64,000 nucleotides of DNA from Roseofilum halophilum BLCC-M91 (lineage in GTDB: Bacteria > Cyanobacteriota > Cyanobacteriia > Cyanobacteriales > Desertifilaceae): positions 37,652 to 101,651 of the forward strand of contig NZ_JAQPOK010000088.1 in NCBI RefSeq assembly GCF_030068445.1. The letters are read 5' to 3'. The position numbers and the translations under genes were made by a program. The notes beneath the pieces were generated by a model that saw nothing but the letters and a program-made list of their open reading frames with translations, ran no database searches and was not told the DNA's origin. Each line of letters opens with the position of its first letter. Position 1 is the first letter of the stretch. Below are positions 8,805 to 17,017 of this stretch, piece after piece.

Positions 8805-9992
8805 ATGTATATGAGCCATCAACCTGAATTGCTTTTAGGGCGATCGCTTCGTCAAGCCCGTGAATTAGCCCAATTGTCCCAAACCGAAGCCGCCCAAAAA
8901 CTCCGTATTACCCCTGCCGCTCTCAGCCAATACGAGAGCGGGAAGCGACGCATAGAGGCTCTCATACTCGATCGCTTGGCCCATTTATACGGTGTTCCAG
9001 TCACGTACTTTTTTGACGATAATAATCACCAAAACCCCTTACCTCATTGGGAAACCCATTTAAGAAGAATGGCTCAGGATCTATCGCCAGAAGCTAAAGC
9101 CGGAATTACCCAATTAATTCAAATCATTCATCAACTCGAACAACTGTATCAGATTACCCATACTCCATTGCCCGTAAACGGCGATCGCCCCCTACACCAC
9201 CCCTTTCCCCCACTCTCTCAGAGCCAATATTCCAACGATCAAATCGCTCAATACGCCCAAAAAGTGCGCCGCCACTTTAACTTAGGCATGGCTCCCCTGC
9301 ACTATTTAAAAACATTTCTTGAGACTCAAGGATATCCAGTATTTTCCGTTCCCCTTGGTGGAGGAAATAATTCACTCACCGGACTGTTTTTGTGCCATCC
9401 CACATTAGGAGCCATCCTTGTCATCAACGAGAAGCAATCTTATACCCGCTTTCCTTTCCTCCTCAGCCATGAAATAGCCCACTGTTTCTTTCACTGGGAT
9501 CGCTATGCCGTCCTCTGTCCCTTGAACAGCAACGATCCCCAAGAACAATTTGCCGATCGCTTTGCCTCCTACTTTCTCATTCCTCCCGAAGGATTACAGG
9601 AATTACTAGATACTATGGGTATCAAAACTGTCAAATATCCCGAAGAAGTCATTCACATTGCCCGATACTTTGGGGTAAGTTATGGGGATACCTTGCATCG
9701 ATTAGGCGGCGATCGTAAACTCGGAGTATCCAAAGAACACTTTAAGGGAGTAAAACCCGTCGCCTTAGCCACATCTTTAGGCTATAGTTACTTACCCAAT
9801 TCATTCGAGATCCGTCCCCTCCCCCCTGAAGAGCGTCTTCCCAGAATCTTTTTAGAATTAAGCCATAAAGCCCTCAATCAAAACTTGCTCTCTCTCAGGC
9901 GCGTCGCTGAAATTCTAGGCATTAGCGATCTAGAATTAGAAGATCGACTCAATGAAGAATCCCTAGAAGTTCCAGAAGAAATTTATGCCTAA
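8805..9992 (+). CDS. Xre-type HTH / ImmA-IrrE metallopeptidase
   Basis: The 395-residue protein begins with an Xre helix-turn-helix (SLRQARELAQLSQTEAA.., residues about 14-65). A ImmA/IrrE zinc-peptidase domain follows with LLSHEIAHCFFHW (HExxH, about residues 222-234) and a downstream EEQFADRFASYFLIP-type helix that supplies the third ligand. Such proteins sense stress and cleave or act as repressors, and they are frequent antitoxin-like partners. The next gene starts 5 nt after its stop, so they form a pair. It is a candidate regulator of the neighbouring PIN-like protein or of the whole island. Confidence 0.85.
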   Translation: MYMSHQPELLLGRSLRQARELAQLSQTEAAQKLRITPAALSQYESGKRRIEALILDRLAHLYGVPVTYFFDDNNHQNPLPHWETHLRRMAQDLSPEAKAGITQLIQIIHQLEQLYQITHTPLPVNGDRPLHHPFPPLSQSQYSNDQIAQYAQKVRRHFNLGMAPLHYLKTFLETQGYPVFSVPLGGGNNSLTGLFLCHPTLGAILVINEKQSYTRFPFLLSHEIAHCFFHWDRYAVLCPLNSNDPQEQFADRFASYFLIPPEGLQELLDTMGIKTVKYPEEVIHIARYFGVSYGDTLHRLGGDRKLGVSKEHFKGVKPVALATSLGYSYLPNSFEIRPLPPEERLPRIFLELSHKALNQNLLSLRRVAEILGISDLELEDRLNEESLEVPEEIYA

Positions 9993-9997
9993 AGTTT

Positions 9998-10630
9998 ATG
10001 ACTCAATTTGTTCTGGACACCGTAGTTTTGCGGGTCTTCGCTTTTTCTCATCCCCAAGGCATTGACATTCTTTTAGAAGCCCTGAATACCCCTCAAGCCA
10101 TTTTCCCCTCTGAAGTCTTCAATGCTGATGAAAATAACTTACCTCTAACAGAATCTGACCAAAACTTAAGTGAATTAGCCAGAGGATTACGATACGCACG
10201 TCGCCAAGTTCAATCACAACCAGAGCTTACCAGAAAACGCTTTCAAATCCGTTTAGAAAACGCCAACCAACTTTATCACCACCTTCAAACCGGTAGCCTT
10301 TTAATCACCCCCTTAGAACTCCAAGAAATTCCACGCCGAGAACAACTCATGACCACCCATGGCATTGGTCGGGGTGAATCTGCTTGCTTAACCTTAGCTG
10401 AACGCAATACCAGCATTGCCATCTTTTTATCCAGCGACGAAGCTGCCTGTCAAGTTGCACAAATTCTCGGCATTGCCCACTTAACTATTCCCGATATTTT
10501 ACGCCAATGGATACTTGAGGTTAATCCTACCCTAGAACAATTTCAAGACTTAATCGAGGGCATGAAAAACGCAGCCTTCACCCTCCCAAAACCCATTGAC
10601 CAAGAGCTAAACCAGCTTTTTGAACTTTGA
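9998..10630 (+). CDS. PIN-like protein paired with Xre/ImmA gene
   Basis: The 210-residue protein starts FVLDTVVLRVFAF, a PIN-type first strand with the acidic residue. Later it has GIGRGESACLTLAE (the conserved helix with E of PIN domains) and IFLSSDEAACQVAQILGI, which resembles the strand with the third acidic residue and the following helix of PIN/DUF3368-like folds. PIN domains are usually ribonucleases. With 5 nt between genes it is almost surely co-expressed with the Xre/ImmA protein, an arrangement seen in toxin-antitoxin-like and mobile-element loci. Catalytic competence is inferred only. Confidence 0.65.
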   Translation: MTQFVLDTVVLRVFAFSHPQGIDILLEALNTPQAIFPSEVFNADENNLPLTESDQNLSELARGLRYARRQVQSQPELTRKRFQIRLENANQLYHHLQTGSLLITPLELQEIPRREQLMTTHGIGRGESACLTLAERNTSIAIFLSSDEAACQVAQILGIAHLTIPDILRQWILEVNPTLEQFQDLIEGMKNAAFTLPKPIDQELNQLFEL

Positions 10631-10690
10631 TCTGATTGTAAACCCTCTCCGTGTCCCTCCGTGTCTCCGTGGTTCATCCCCCTCAGTCGA

Positions 10691-12919
10691 TCACAATGCA
10701 AAATCATTCCGAGCTTGCACATCAGCAGTGGTGCTAAATCCTCGTTGAGAATTCCATTGAACTGCCCCATCTCTTCCCGTTAAAAACACTGTGCTATTTG
10801 TGGCTTTTAATGCGGATAAAATAGCCGGATCGAGATCCTCAGAAAGGGCGATCGCCACCTCTGGCTGTATTTTTTCTATCATTTCCAGCGCCATCCCCTT
10901 ACCCGACCAAATTAACACAGTCTCCCCAGCATAATCATTACACCAGGACTGCACTTCACAAAAAGCACCCGTAAAACCCCTACCTTCTAACATTAAAAAA
11001 CGTTTATTTTCCAACTCAAATCCCAAAACCTGCGGATCTAAACTCAAGCCTTCAATGCTCAAGGTTTTCCAGTTTAAACCCTGATTCACCTGCAACAGTT
11101 GATAGGTTTCCACCCGCTCCTCAATCTTCTGCTCTACCTGCTCTACAAGGTCACCAATCTGATAAAATCGGCGTATGGGTAAGGTATCCAAAATCCTCAA
11201 CCATCCCTCAATGGGAGCATTTCCCCCATTGAGCATCACCCCAGCATCCAATTCATTGACCCCCTGAGATTGGAAGAAGGGAATTAGGGTATACTGGGCG
11301 ACTCCAAAATCTGGCGTATTGACCAAGACAACCTTACCCCGATCCTGAATGGCGATCGCTGGGGTGCGAGTGGCAAACACCGTTACCTGAGACCTATAGG
11401 CTTGAGTGTACCATAGGGGAATGACTACGACGGCGATCGCCAAACCGATCCCCATCCCCAGCAGTATTTTAGACTTAATTGGTACTCTCCCCTTTACCCA
11501 AAACAAGAGAATCACACCATACAGCACCAGCAACTGAAGCGCCGAAATTTTACCCACTGCTACCGAATTTCCAGGCAGCTCGGTAAACCCATCAATAATC
11601 GCCAGAAACGCCACCGTGGGATAATATAAAACACTAGAGACCCAACTCCCCAACAACGGCCAAATCACCGCCATAGAAGCCACCACCATCCCCCCCAGAG
11701 TGAGCAGCACCACCAAGGGTAACGTCACCAAATTAACCCAAATTCCATAGGAAGACAGGACAGCAAAATGATACAACTGTAGGGGAAACGTCCAGAGAAA
11801 AGCACTGACAGGAACCGCGAATGCAGAGGCGATCGCCGGAGGTAAACCCTCCCAGATTTCCATCAACACCGGAACCGTCACCACTAACCCCAACGTCGCC
11901 AAAAAACTCAACTGAAATCCTACATCTTGAATCCATAACGGGTTGACTAAAAGTAACACTGTTGCCGTCAATAATAACGACCCTAAAATATTCACTCGAC
12001 GGTCTAATAACGTCCCTAAAACCGCCCCAAATCCCATTAACGACGCTCGCAATACCGAAGGTGTAAACCCCGTTAACCCGCTATAGAGAATCAGGGTGAT
12101 AATCCCCACCCGAAACTGAATTCGCTTCGAGAATCTCTGAGTTAAAGTTAACACAAATCCCAGCAACAACGACACATGAAACCCAGAGGCCGCCAACACA
12201 TGAGCGAGTCCCACCTGAATAAAATTATCCCGGATATCAAAGGGTAAATCTACCGCTCGACGACCCAGCACCATGGAACTGATGACTATTCCTTCCGGCA
12301 CATCCAACCCCTGCACCAGGGAGCGCAAAATACGCTGACGCACCCACCACCAGCCCCAGGAACCCTGATTTACATCAAATTTGACAGTTTCAGCACTCAG
12401 CCCCATAAACATCCCCTGATGGGCTAAATAGTGCCGAAAATCAAACCCTCCGGGGATACTCGATCGTTGTGGTTCATACAGTCTTCCCCTAACTTCTACC
12501 TGATATCCCGGATGTAATCCCGTCGCTTGCAATAAGGGAACAGTGGTGTAGAACTTTCCCTGAACAGGCCGATCTTCAATCTGACTGACCTTGAGTGTAA
12601 ACCGGATACGGTGCGATCGCGTTAACTGAGGTTCACTGAGTACCTTTCCCTGCACCGTCACCGGTTGACCGATCCAAGGGCTGAAGTCTATTTCTGGAGG
12701 TTGGGGCGTGCGAAAACTAAAATAAAAACTGGCTATAAACCCCAGAATTCCCGCCAGTAACCACATCCCAGACTTGGGCCCCATCCGCCAATATCGAGGA
12801 ATACTAAACGCGGCGATCGCCCCCAAAACCAGCATCCCATAACTTCCCCCAGGAACCGGAACCAGAAGCAACCCCATAATATAAGCCAGACACAACAGCA
12901 CACCGCTCGTCCGGGACAT
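10691..12919 (-). CDS. comEC: ComEC/Rec2 DNA-uptake channel protein
   Basis: About 742 residues. The N-terminal part has hydrophobic helices and the DUF4131-type soluble domain. The competence core shows GLAHVLAASGFHVSLLLGF, SVLRASLMGFGA and DVGFQLSFLATLGL, all typical of the ComEC membrane channel that carries single-stranded DNA across the inner membrane. The C-terminal 200 residues align in position to the metallo-beta-lactamase domain (VVLVNTPDFG.. ..GVNELDAGVML), but the HxHxDH metal-binding motif is absent. The start was placed at the ATG before the first membrane helix; in-frame starts lie upstream at 12940 and at TTG 12997. Confidence 0.88.
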   Translation of the reverse strand: MSRTSGVLLCLAYIMGLLLVPVPGGSYGMLVLGAIAAFSIPRYWRMGPKSGMWLLAGILGFIASFYFSFRTPQPPEIDFSPWIGQPVTVQGKVLSEPQLTRSHRIRFTLKVSQIEDRPVQGKFYTTVPLLQATGLHPGYQVEVRGRLYEPQRSSIPGGFDFRHYLAHQGMFMGLSAETVKFDVNQGSWGWWWVRQRILRSLVQGLDVPEGIVISSMVLGRRAVDLPFDIRDNFIQVGLAHVLAASGFHVSLLLGFVLTLTQRFSKRIQFRVGIITLILYSGLTGFTPSVLRASLMGFGAVLGTLLDRRVNILGSLLLTATVLLLVNPLWIQDVGFQLSFLATLGLVVTVPVLMEIWEGLPPAIASAFAVPVSAFLWTFPLQLYHFAVLSSYGIWVNLVTLPLVVLLTLGGMVVASMAVIWPLLGSWVSSVLYYPTVAFLAIIDGFTELPGNSVAVGKISALQLLVLYGVILLFWVKGRVPIKSKILLGMGIGLAIAVVVIPLWYTQAYRSQVTVFATRTPAIAIQDRGKVVLVNTPDFGVAQYTLIPFFQSQGVNELDAGVMLNGGNAPIEGWLRILDTLPIRRFYQIGDLVEQVEQKIEERVETYQLLQVNQGLNWKTLSIEGLSLDPQVLGFELENKRFLMLEGRGFTGAFCEVQSWCNDYAGETVLIWSGKGMALEMIEKIQPEVAIALSEDLDPAILSALKATNSTVFLTGRDGAVQWNSQRGFSTTADVQARNDFAL

Positions 12920-13054
12920 AGCAAACAGGAAAATACACATCAAAAAGGATTGAAGTCCGACAGACTTCAACCTCTCCAGTGTATCCTCTATCTTCAATTA
13001 CCGCGCCAACATTCCGCCCTAGAAGAACGGGGAGCAGTCCATACTCATGAGTGA

Positions 13055-14239
13055 TTACTCCCGATCAATTGTATGAATCGATCGCCCCTCTCCTTGTGTC
13101 CCAAAATACGTTAGAGCCGTTGCTGCTTCCAACTGGGTCACTGTTTTTTGCGGTTGAAACAACCGAGTATAGCCAAACACGCGGCGAATATTAGCATTGT
13201 TTCCATTTTGGAAATCCACCAAAATACTCGGTAAAACTTGGGCATTAATTTTACTCGTATCCTGAAATCCCCAAGTGTCTTTGACCGCCTCTATCGTGGC
13301 TTTTGGCAGTGCTGAACGAGTATCTAACGGGACTTTCCAGCCAATGAGATTTTCCCTCGTTAGGGGAGCATCAGGACGAAACCGGGTTTCCGTTGCCTCT
13401 CCAGTCAAGGCACTGGGAATTAACCCCGCCTCCGCCAAACCCTGAATATAGGCAAAATCTGGGTCACTTTTCGGGACATCTTGGAAAACTGGCTCTCCAG
13501 TCCCAGAGGCTAACCGAATCTGTTTACCCGGATCGTCTGCATAGATTTGATTATTGGCGTTGATTAACCAGCGAGCATACTCTCGACGGGTAATGATTTC
13601 ATTGGGTTGAAACGCTTCTACAGAAATATCATTCGTAATTCCGAGGGCGATCAATTGTTTGACTTCTGGCGATAGAGGAGTCGAAACTTGCGACGGAGTA
13701 GGAGAAGGGGAAGGACTTGGAGAACTGATGACCGTGGGCGTATTTTCTATAGTTTCTATACGATAAGTTAAGGTATAAGTCGTTTGTCCAGAAGTCGGGG
13801 GCGCAAAACTGAGGGTAAGCTGTAAATCCTCCCGACGCGCAGACAGCTCCGGTGCATCTTGAGCGCTGGTCATTTCCCAGTTATTCTCAGTGAATTGCTG
13901 TTGGTAATAGCGTCTGACTACCGTGGTAGAGTCAGGGCTAAACCAACGGGTAATGAGTCCTTCTTGGGCCGAAGTTAGGGGAGAAACCAATTCTAGAGTA
14001 GCGTTGGGATATTGGGGAATAGCAGAGGGAAAGTTATCTGGAAGGCTAACAGCAGCAACAGGAGCAGGGGGAACAGAAGCTTGGGGAGAGGGTTGGGACG
14101 CAGGAGGTTGTTGTAGTTGGGGATCGGGTGCAAGCAGTTGCTCTAGACTTTGACCTCCAGAGCTATTAGCGCAGGAAGTTAAGGGAGCGATCGCTATTAA
14201 GATAGCGAATAAGGAAAGAGCTGGAGAAGGGTTCAACAC
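13055..14239 (-). CDS. SLH-domain lipoprotein
   Basis: The 394-residue protein starts at a GTG. It has a signal peptide ending in the lipobox LTSC (residues about 20-23), then a proline/serine-rich linker, a folded domain of about 110 residues (SAIPQYPNATLELVSPL onward), and a second PSPSPSPTPS linker. The C-terminal half holds SLH-like modules (LIALGITNDISVEAFQPNEIITRREYARWL and PLTRENLIGWKVPLD), with a VFQDVPKS.. segment between them. SLH modules attach proteins to peptidoglycan-linked polymers, so it is probably at the cell envelope. It is divergent from the following response regulator. Confidence 0.75.
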   Translation of the reverse strand: MLNPSPALSLFAILIAIAPLTSCANSSGGQSLEQLLAPDPQLQQPPASQPSPQASVPPAPVAAVSLPDNFPSAIPQYPNATLELVSPLTSAQEGLITRWFSPDSTTVVRRYYQQQFTENNWEMTSAQDAPELSARREDLQLTLSFAPPTSGQTTYTLTYRIETIENTPTVISSPSPSPSPTPSQVSTPLSPEVKQLIALGITNDISVEAFQPNEIITRREYARWLINANNQIYADDPGKQIRLASGTGEPVFQDVPKSDPDFAYIQGLAEAGLIPSALTGEATETRFRPDAPLTRENLIGWKVPLDTRSALPKATIEAVKDTWGFQDTSKINAQVLPSILVDFQNGNNANIRRVFGYTRLFQPQKTVTQLEAATALTYFGTQGEGRSIHTIDRE

Positions 14240-14381
14240 AGATTAGAAAATGGTTACGAGTCCATCGATCGAGTCTTCTGATCCCTATCTTACCGAAACT
14301 CGGCTGTTGGTATGGTTATCCTCAGCTTTGATTGGCTCGGCGATCGCTGCTGACCATAATAGACAATAGAGCATTAGGAAC

Positions 14382-15059
14382 ATGAAGATTCTCTTAGTTG
14401 ATGATGAAGTTGCCTTAACCGAGTCCCTGACTCAAGTTCTCAGACGAGAAGGATATGAAGTCGATGTTGCCACTGATGGCAAACAGGGAGAACAATTAGC
14501 CACAACTGGAGAATACGATCTGTTCATTCTCGATTGGATGTTACCCCATCGCTCTGGATTAGACATTTGCCGATCGCTACGAAAGGGTCAATCTTCTACT
14601 CCGGTTCTGTTTCTCACTGCCAAAGATACCTTAGACGATCGCGTGATGGGACTCGATAGTGGTGCGGATGATTATATTATTAAGCCCTTTGAGTTGCGGG
14701 AATTTCTCGCTAGGGTACGAGCCTTATTGCGCCGTTTCACCGCCCCTAACCGTTCCGTGTTAGAGGTGGAAGACATCAGGTTAGATCTCGATAATCAAAT
14801 GGGCGATCGCCAAGGACGCTTAATTCAACTCTCGGAAAAAGAATGTCGTCTCCTCGCCTACTTTATGCAACATCCCGGTCAACTCCTCACCCATGACCAA
14901 ATTTATCAAGCTCTCTGGAGCGCCGATGAATCCCCCAATAGTAATGTTTTAGCCGCCCAAGTGCGTTTACTGCGCCGCAAAATTGAGTTACCCGGAGAAT
15001 CCCCCTTAATTCATACCGTTTATGGGAAAGGGTATCGGTTTGGCCGACTCGCCGATTAA
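14382..15059 (+). CDS. OmpR/PhoB-family response regulator
   Basis: A 225-residue two-domain regulator. The receiver domain (residues 1-118) has the acidic pocket VDDE, the phospho-acceptor aspartate in LFILDWMLP (D51), the conserved T in LFLTAKD and the lysine in IIKPFEL. The winged-helix effector domain (about 128-222) ends with the canonical VYGKGYRFG hairpin. No histidine kinase is adjacent, so the partner is unknown. It resembles the Rpp/Nrs-type cyanobacterial regulators in length and style, but the subfamily is not certain. Confidence 0.9.
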   Translation: MKILLVDDEVALTESLTQVLRREGYEVDVATDGKQGEQLATTGEYDLFILDWMLPHRSGLDICRSLRKGQSSTPVLFLTAKDTLDDRVMGLDSGADDYIIKPFELREFLARVRALLRRFTAPNRSVLEVEDIRLDLDNQMGDRQGRLIQLSEKECRLLAYFMQHPGQLLTHDQIYQALWSADESPNSNVLAAQVRLLRRKIELPGESPLIHTVYGKGYRFGRLAD

Positions 15060-15069
15060 AACGGGCCAT

Positions 15070-15897
15070 TTAAACCAAAGTGATCGCCGTTAACTCTGGA
15101 GGACAAAATAAGCGCCCAGGGGGATAGGTTCCCAATCCCCGATTCACATAAAGGCGATTATGATTGAGTTGATAGAGTCCGGCTGACCATTCCCAATGCT
15201 TAACCACGCGATCGCACTTGCGTTGTAGCAAGGGTATCCACTGACGTAACCACGGTGGTGTAGCCAGAATTGCTCGTTCTTGATACGCAATTAATGGCCC
15301 CAATTCCGGTAACACAATTTGTCCCCCATGGGTATGACCCGATAACTGTAAATCCACGCGCCATTGTTGTAAGACTTCCGCACTATCCGGTTGATGGGAA
15401 AGCACAATTCGCGGGACTTGCTCATCGAGATCGTTGAACACAGAGGCCGGATTAAAATCCGGTGACCAAAAATCAGGCAATCCCACCAAAGCCAATCCTT
15501 TTCCCAGAGGATAACTGACTTGATTCCATAACACCTGAATGCCAATATCAGTTAAAGCTTGAGTCACGATAAATTTAGTGGTTGGATAATAAAGATCGTG
15601 GTTACCTAAAACCGCATAAATCCCCCGCCGAGACTCAAGTCGTTTCAACCGTTTAACTAAGTCATGAATTGGATCAGGTTCATAGGTGACAAAATCCCCC
15701 GTTAAGACCACCAAATCGGGATTCATGCTATTACTGGTACGAATAGCTTCGGCTAACAGTTCCTCAGAAAGTTTCACTCCATCATAATGAAAATCAGAGA
15801 GCTGGGTAATTTTCAGCCCTCGTAACTCTGGAGGTAAGTTATTCACGGTAACCGGGATCTTCTCAACAGTTAACGGCCCGGAGAAAAATTGATGCAT
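15070..15897 (-). CDS. Metallophosphoesterase (YkuE-like)
   Basis: The 275-residue protein has the calcineurin-like metal motifs in order: ITQLSDFHYDG (DxH, about residues 32-38), LVVLTGDFV (GD), YAVLGNHDLYY (GNHD) and LQLSGHTHGGQI (GHTHGGQ). Upstream of these is FFSGPLTVEKIPV, as in membrane-proximal metallophosphoesterases of the YkuE group, but no strong membrane helix is seen. Convergent with the response regulator to its left with 10 nt between stops. The substrate is unknown; relatives act on lipid or nucleotide phosphoesters. Confidence 0.82.
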   Translation of the reverse strand: MHQFFSGPLTVEKIPVTVNNLPPELRGLKITQLSDFHYDGVKLSEELLAEAIRTSNSMNPDLVVLTGDFVTYEPDPIHDLVKRLKRLESRRGIYAVLGNHDLYYPTTKFIVTQALTDIGIQVLWNQVSYPLGKGLALVGLPDFWSPDFNPASVFNDLDEQVPRIVLSHQPDSAEVLQQWRVDLQLSGHTHGGQIVLPELGPLIAYQERAILATPPWLRQWIPLLQRKCDRVVKHWEWSAGLYQLNHNRLYVNRGLGTYPPGRLFCPPELTAITLV

Positions 15898-15964
15898 AAG
15901 CCTACTGAGCGCAAACGATTTCTTTTAGCATAGCTTATCTACTTCAGGGTTTAAGTACAGCCAA

Positions 15965-16203
15965 TCACTGAATTTCCTCCAGCAGTTCTTGGGGCTTTTT
16001 CCAGGCTTTAATTCTTCCGTCTCGATAGACTTTAGTAATAAATGGAGCAGGATGGTCAGCAATAAACAGACTCGCTCATTATGCTGCGCTTCGAGTCATT
16101 TCACAACGGATCGCTTCTTCAATTTTGAGGCGACTGTTCAAAGATGCTTTAAGTGCTATTTTTCCTTGTTGTGAGGCATTAATCAATGATCCATATCGTT
16201 CTT
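15965..16203 (-). pseudogene. Decayed small ORF between two genes
   Basis: Reading leftward, one frame encodes KERYGSLINASQQGKIA.. up to ..CEMTRSAA, then two adjacent stops (TAA, TGA), and continues in the same frame as SLFIADHPAPFITKVY.. to LLEEIQ and a third stop at 15965-15967. The even composition on both sides of the stops suggests a formerly continuous small protein of about 75 residues. No start codon is evident. It occupies the 308-nt region 15898-16205, in which nothing else was recognised. The family was not identified. Confidence 0.3.
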
Positions 16204-16205
16204 TT

Positions 16206-16880
16206 CTAGTCTCGCAAAACGTAGCCGACACCGCGCACGGTTTGAATGATGCGTTTTTCCTGATTGGCTTCTAATTTTAAGCGCAGATAACGGATATAGA
16301 CTTCAATAATATTAGAATCGCCCATGAAATCATAGCCCCAAACCTGTTCTAGAATTTGGTCGCGGGTGAGAACTTGCCTAGGATGCATCAGTAAATATTC
16401 TAACAAATCAAATTCTTTGGCGGTTAGCTCGATCGCCCGATCGCCGCGTTTGACTTCCCGCGACTTGCGATCTAAGCTCAGATCCTCAAAGGCTAAATAC
16501 TCGCGCTCGGATTTCTGTACTCGACGAATCTGTACCCGAATCCTAGCCAAGAGTTCCTCAATGTTAAAGGGTTTGACCAAATAATCATCTGCACCTGCAT
16601 CTAATCCCGCGACGCGATCGCCGACTTCATCCTTAGCAGTCAATAGAATCACCGGTACACTCTCCCCTGTCTGGCGTAAACGGCGACAGAGATCGATCCC
16701 ACTCAACCCCGGTAACATCCAATCAAGAATCACCAAATCCGGTTTTAACTCTCGAATCCGGGTTAATCCCGTCAAACCATCCCCCGCAACCGTTACCTGG
16801 TATCCTTCATATTGCAGTTCTAATTCTACAAAACGAGCCAGTTTTGCTTCATCTTCAATCAGCAGAATATGGGAACTCAT
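16206..16880 (-). CDS. OmpR/PhoB-family response regulator
   Basis: A 224-residue regulator. The receiver has IEDE (acidic pocket), LVILDWMLPG (phospho-acceptor D52-53), LLTAKD and LVKPFNIEEL. The winged-helix domain spans about residues 127-222 and ends VRGVGYVLRD, the usual cyanobacterial finish. The linker is basic (RRVQKSERE). It has no adjacent histidine kinase. The sequence is a different subgroup from the regulator at 14382-15059 (about 40% alike by eye), so they are not a recent duplication. Its target genes are not evident. Confidence 0.9.
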   Translation of the reverse strand: MSSHILLIEDEAKLARFVELELQYEGYQVTVAGDGLTGLTRIRELKPDLVILDWMLPGLSGIDLCRRLRQTGESVPVILLTAKDEVGDRVAGLDAGADDYLVKPFNIEELLARIRVQIRRVQKSEREYLAFEDLSLDRKSREVKRGDRAIELTAKEFDLLEYLLMHPRQVLTRDQILEQVWGYDFMGDSNIIEVYIRYLRLKLEANQEKRIIQTVRGVGYVLRD

Positions 16881-16924
16881 GGCCGCAGACCTAACAGGGA
16901 ACTTAATCCACTATGATACTATGA

Positions 16925-17007
16925 TGAAAATGGGTTAAACTAGGGAGCAAAATGCCCGCACTCAGTCAATCGATTGATATTACTGGAGTGGGAGCATCTT
17001 GCTCCCT
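16925..17007. repeat. Partial composite repeat and GGGAGCA hairpin
   Basis: Positions 16925-16957 (AAAATGGGTTAAA..GGGAGCAAAATGCCCGCACTC) match the left half of the dispersed repeats at 551 and 42541. At 16991-17007 the palindrome GGGAGCATCTTGCTCCC follows, with TACATTTTT after it. The hairpin could serve as a transcript end for rightward reading, but no rightward gene ends here, so it is listed as a repeat. Confidence 0.5.
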
Positions 17008-17017
17008 ACATTTTTAA

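Noticed and set aside
16991..17007. Intrinsic terminator
   Set aside because: The hairpin has a T-rich tail only in the rightward direction, where no gene ends.
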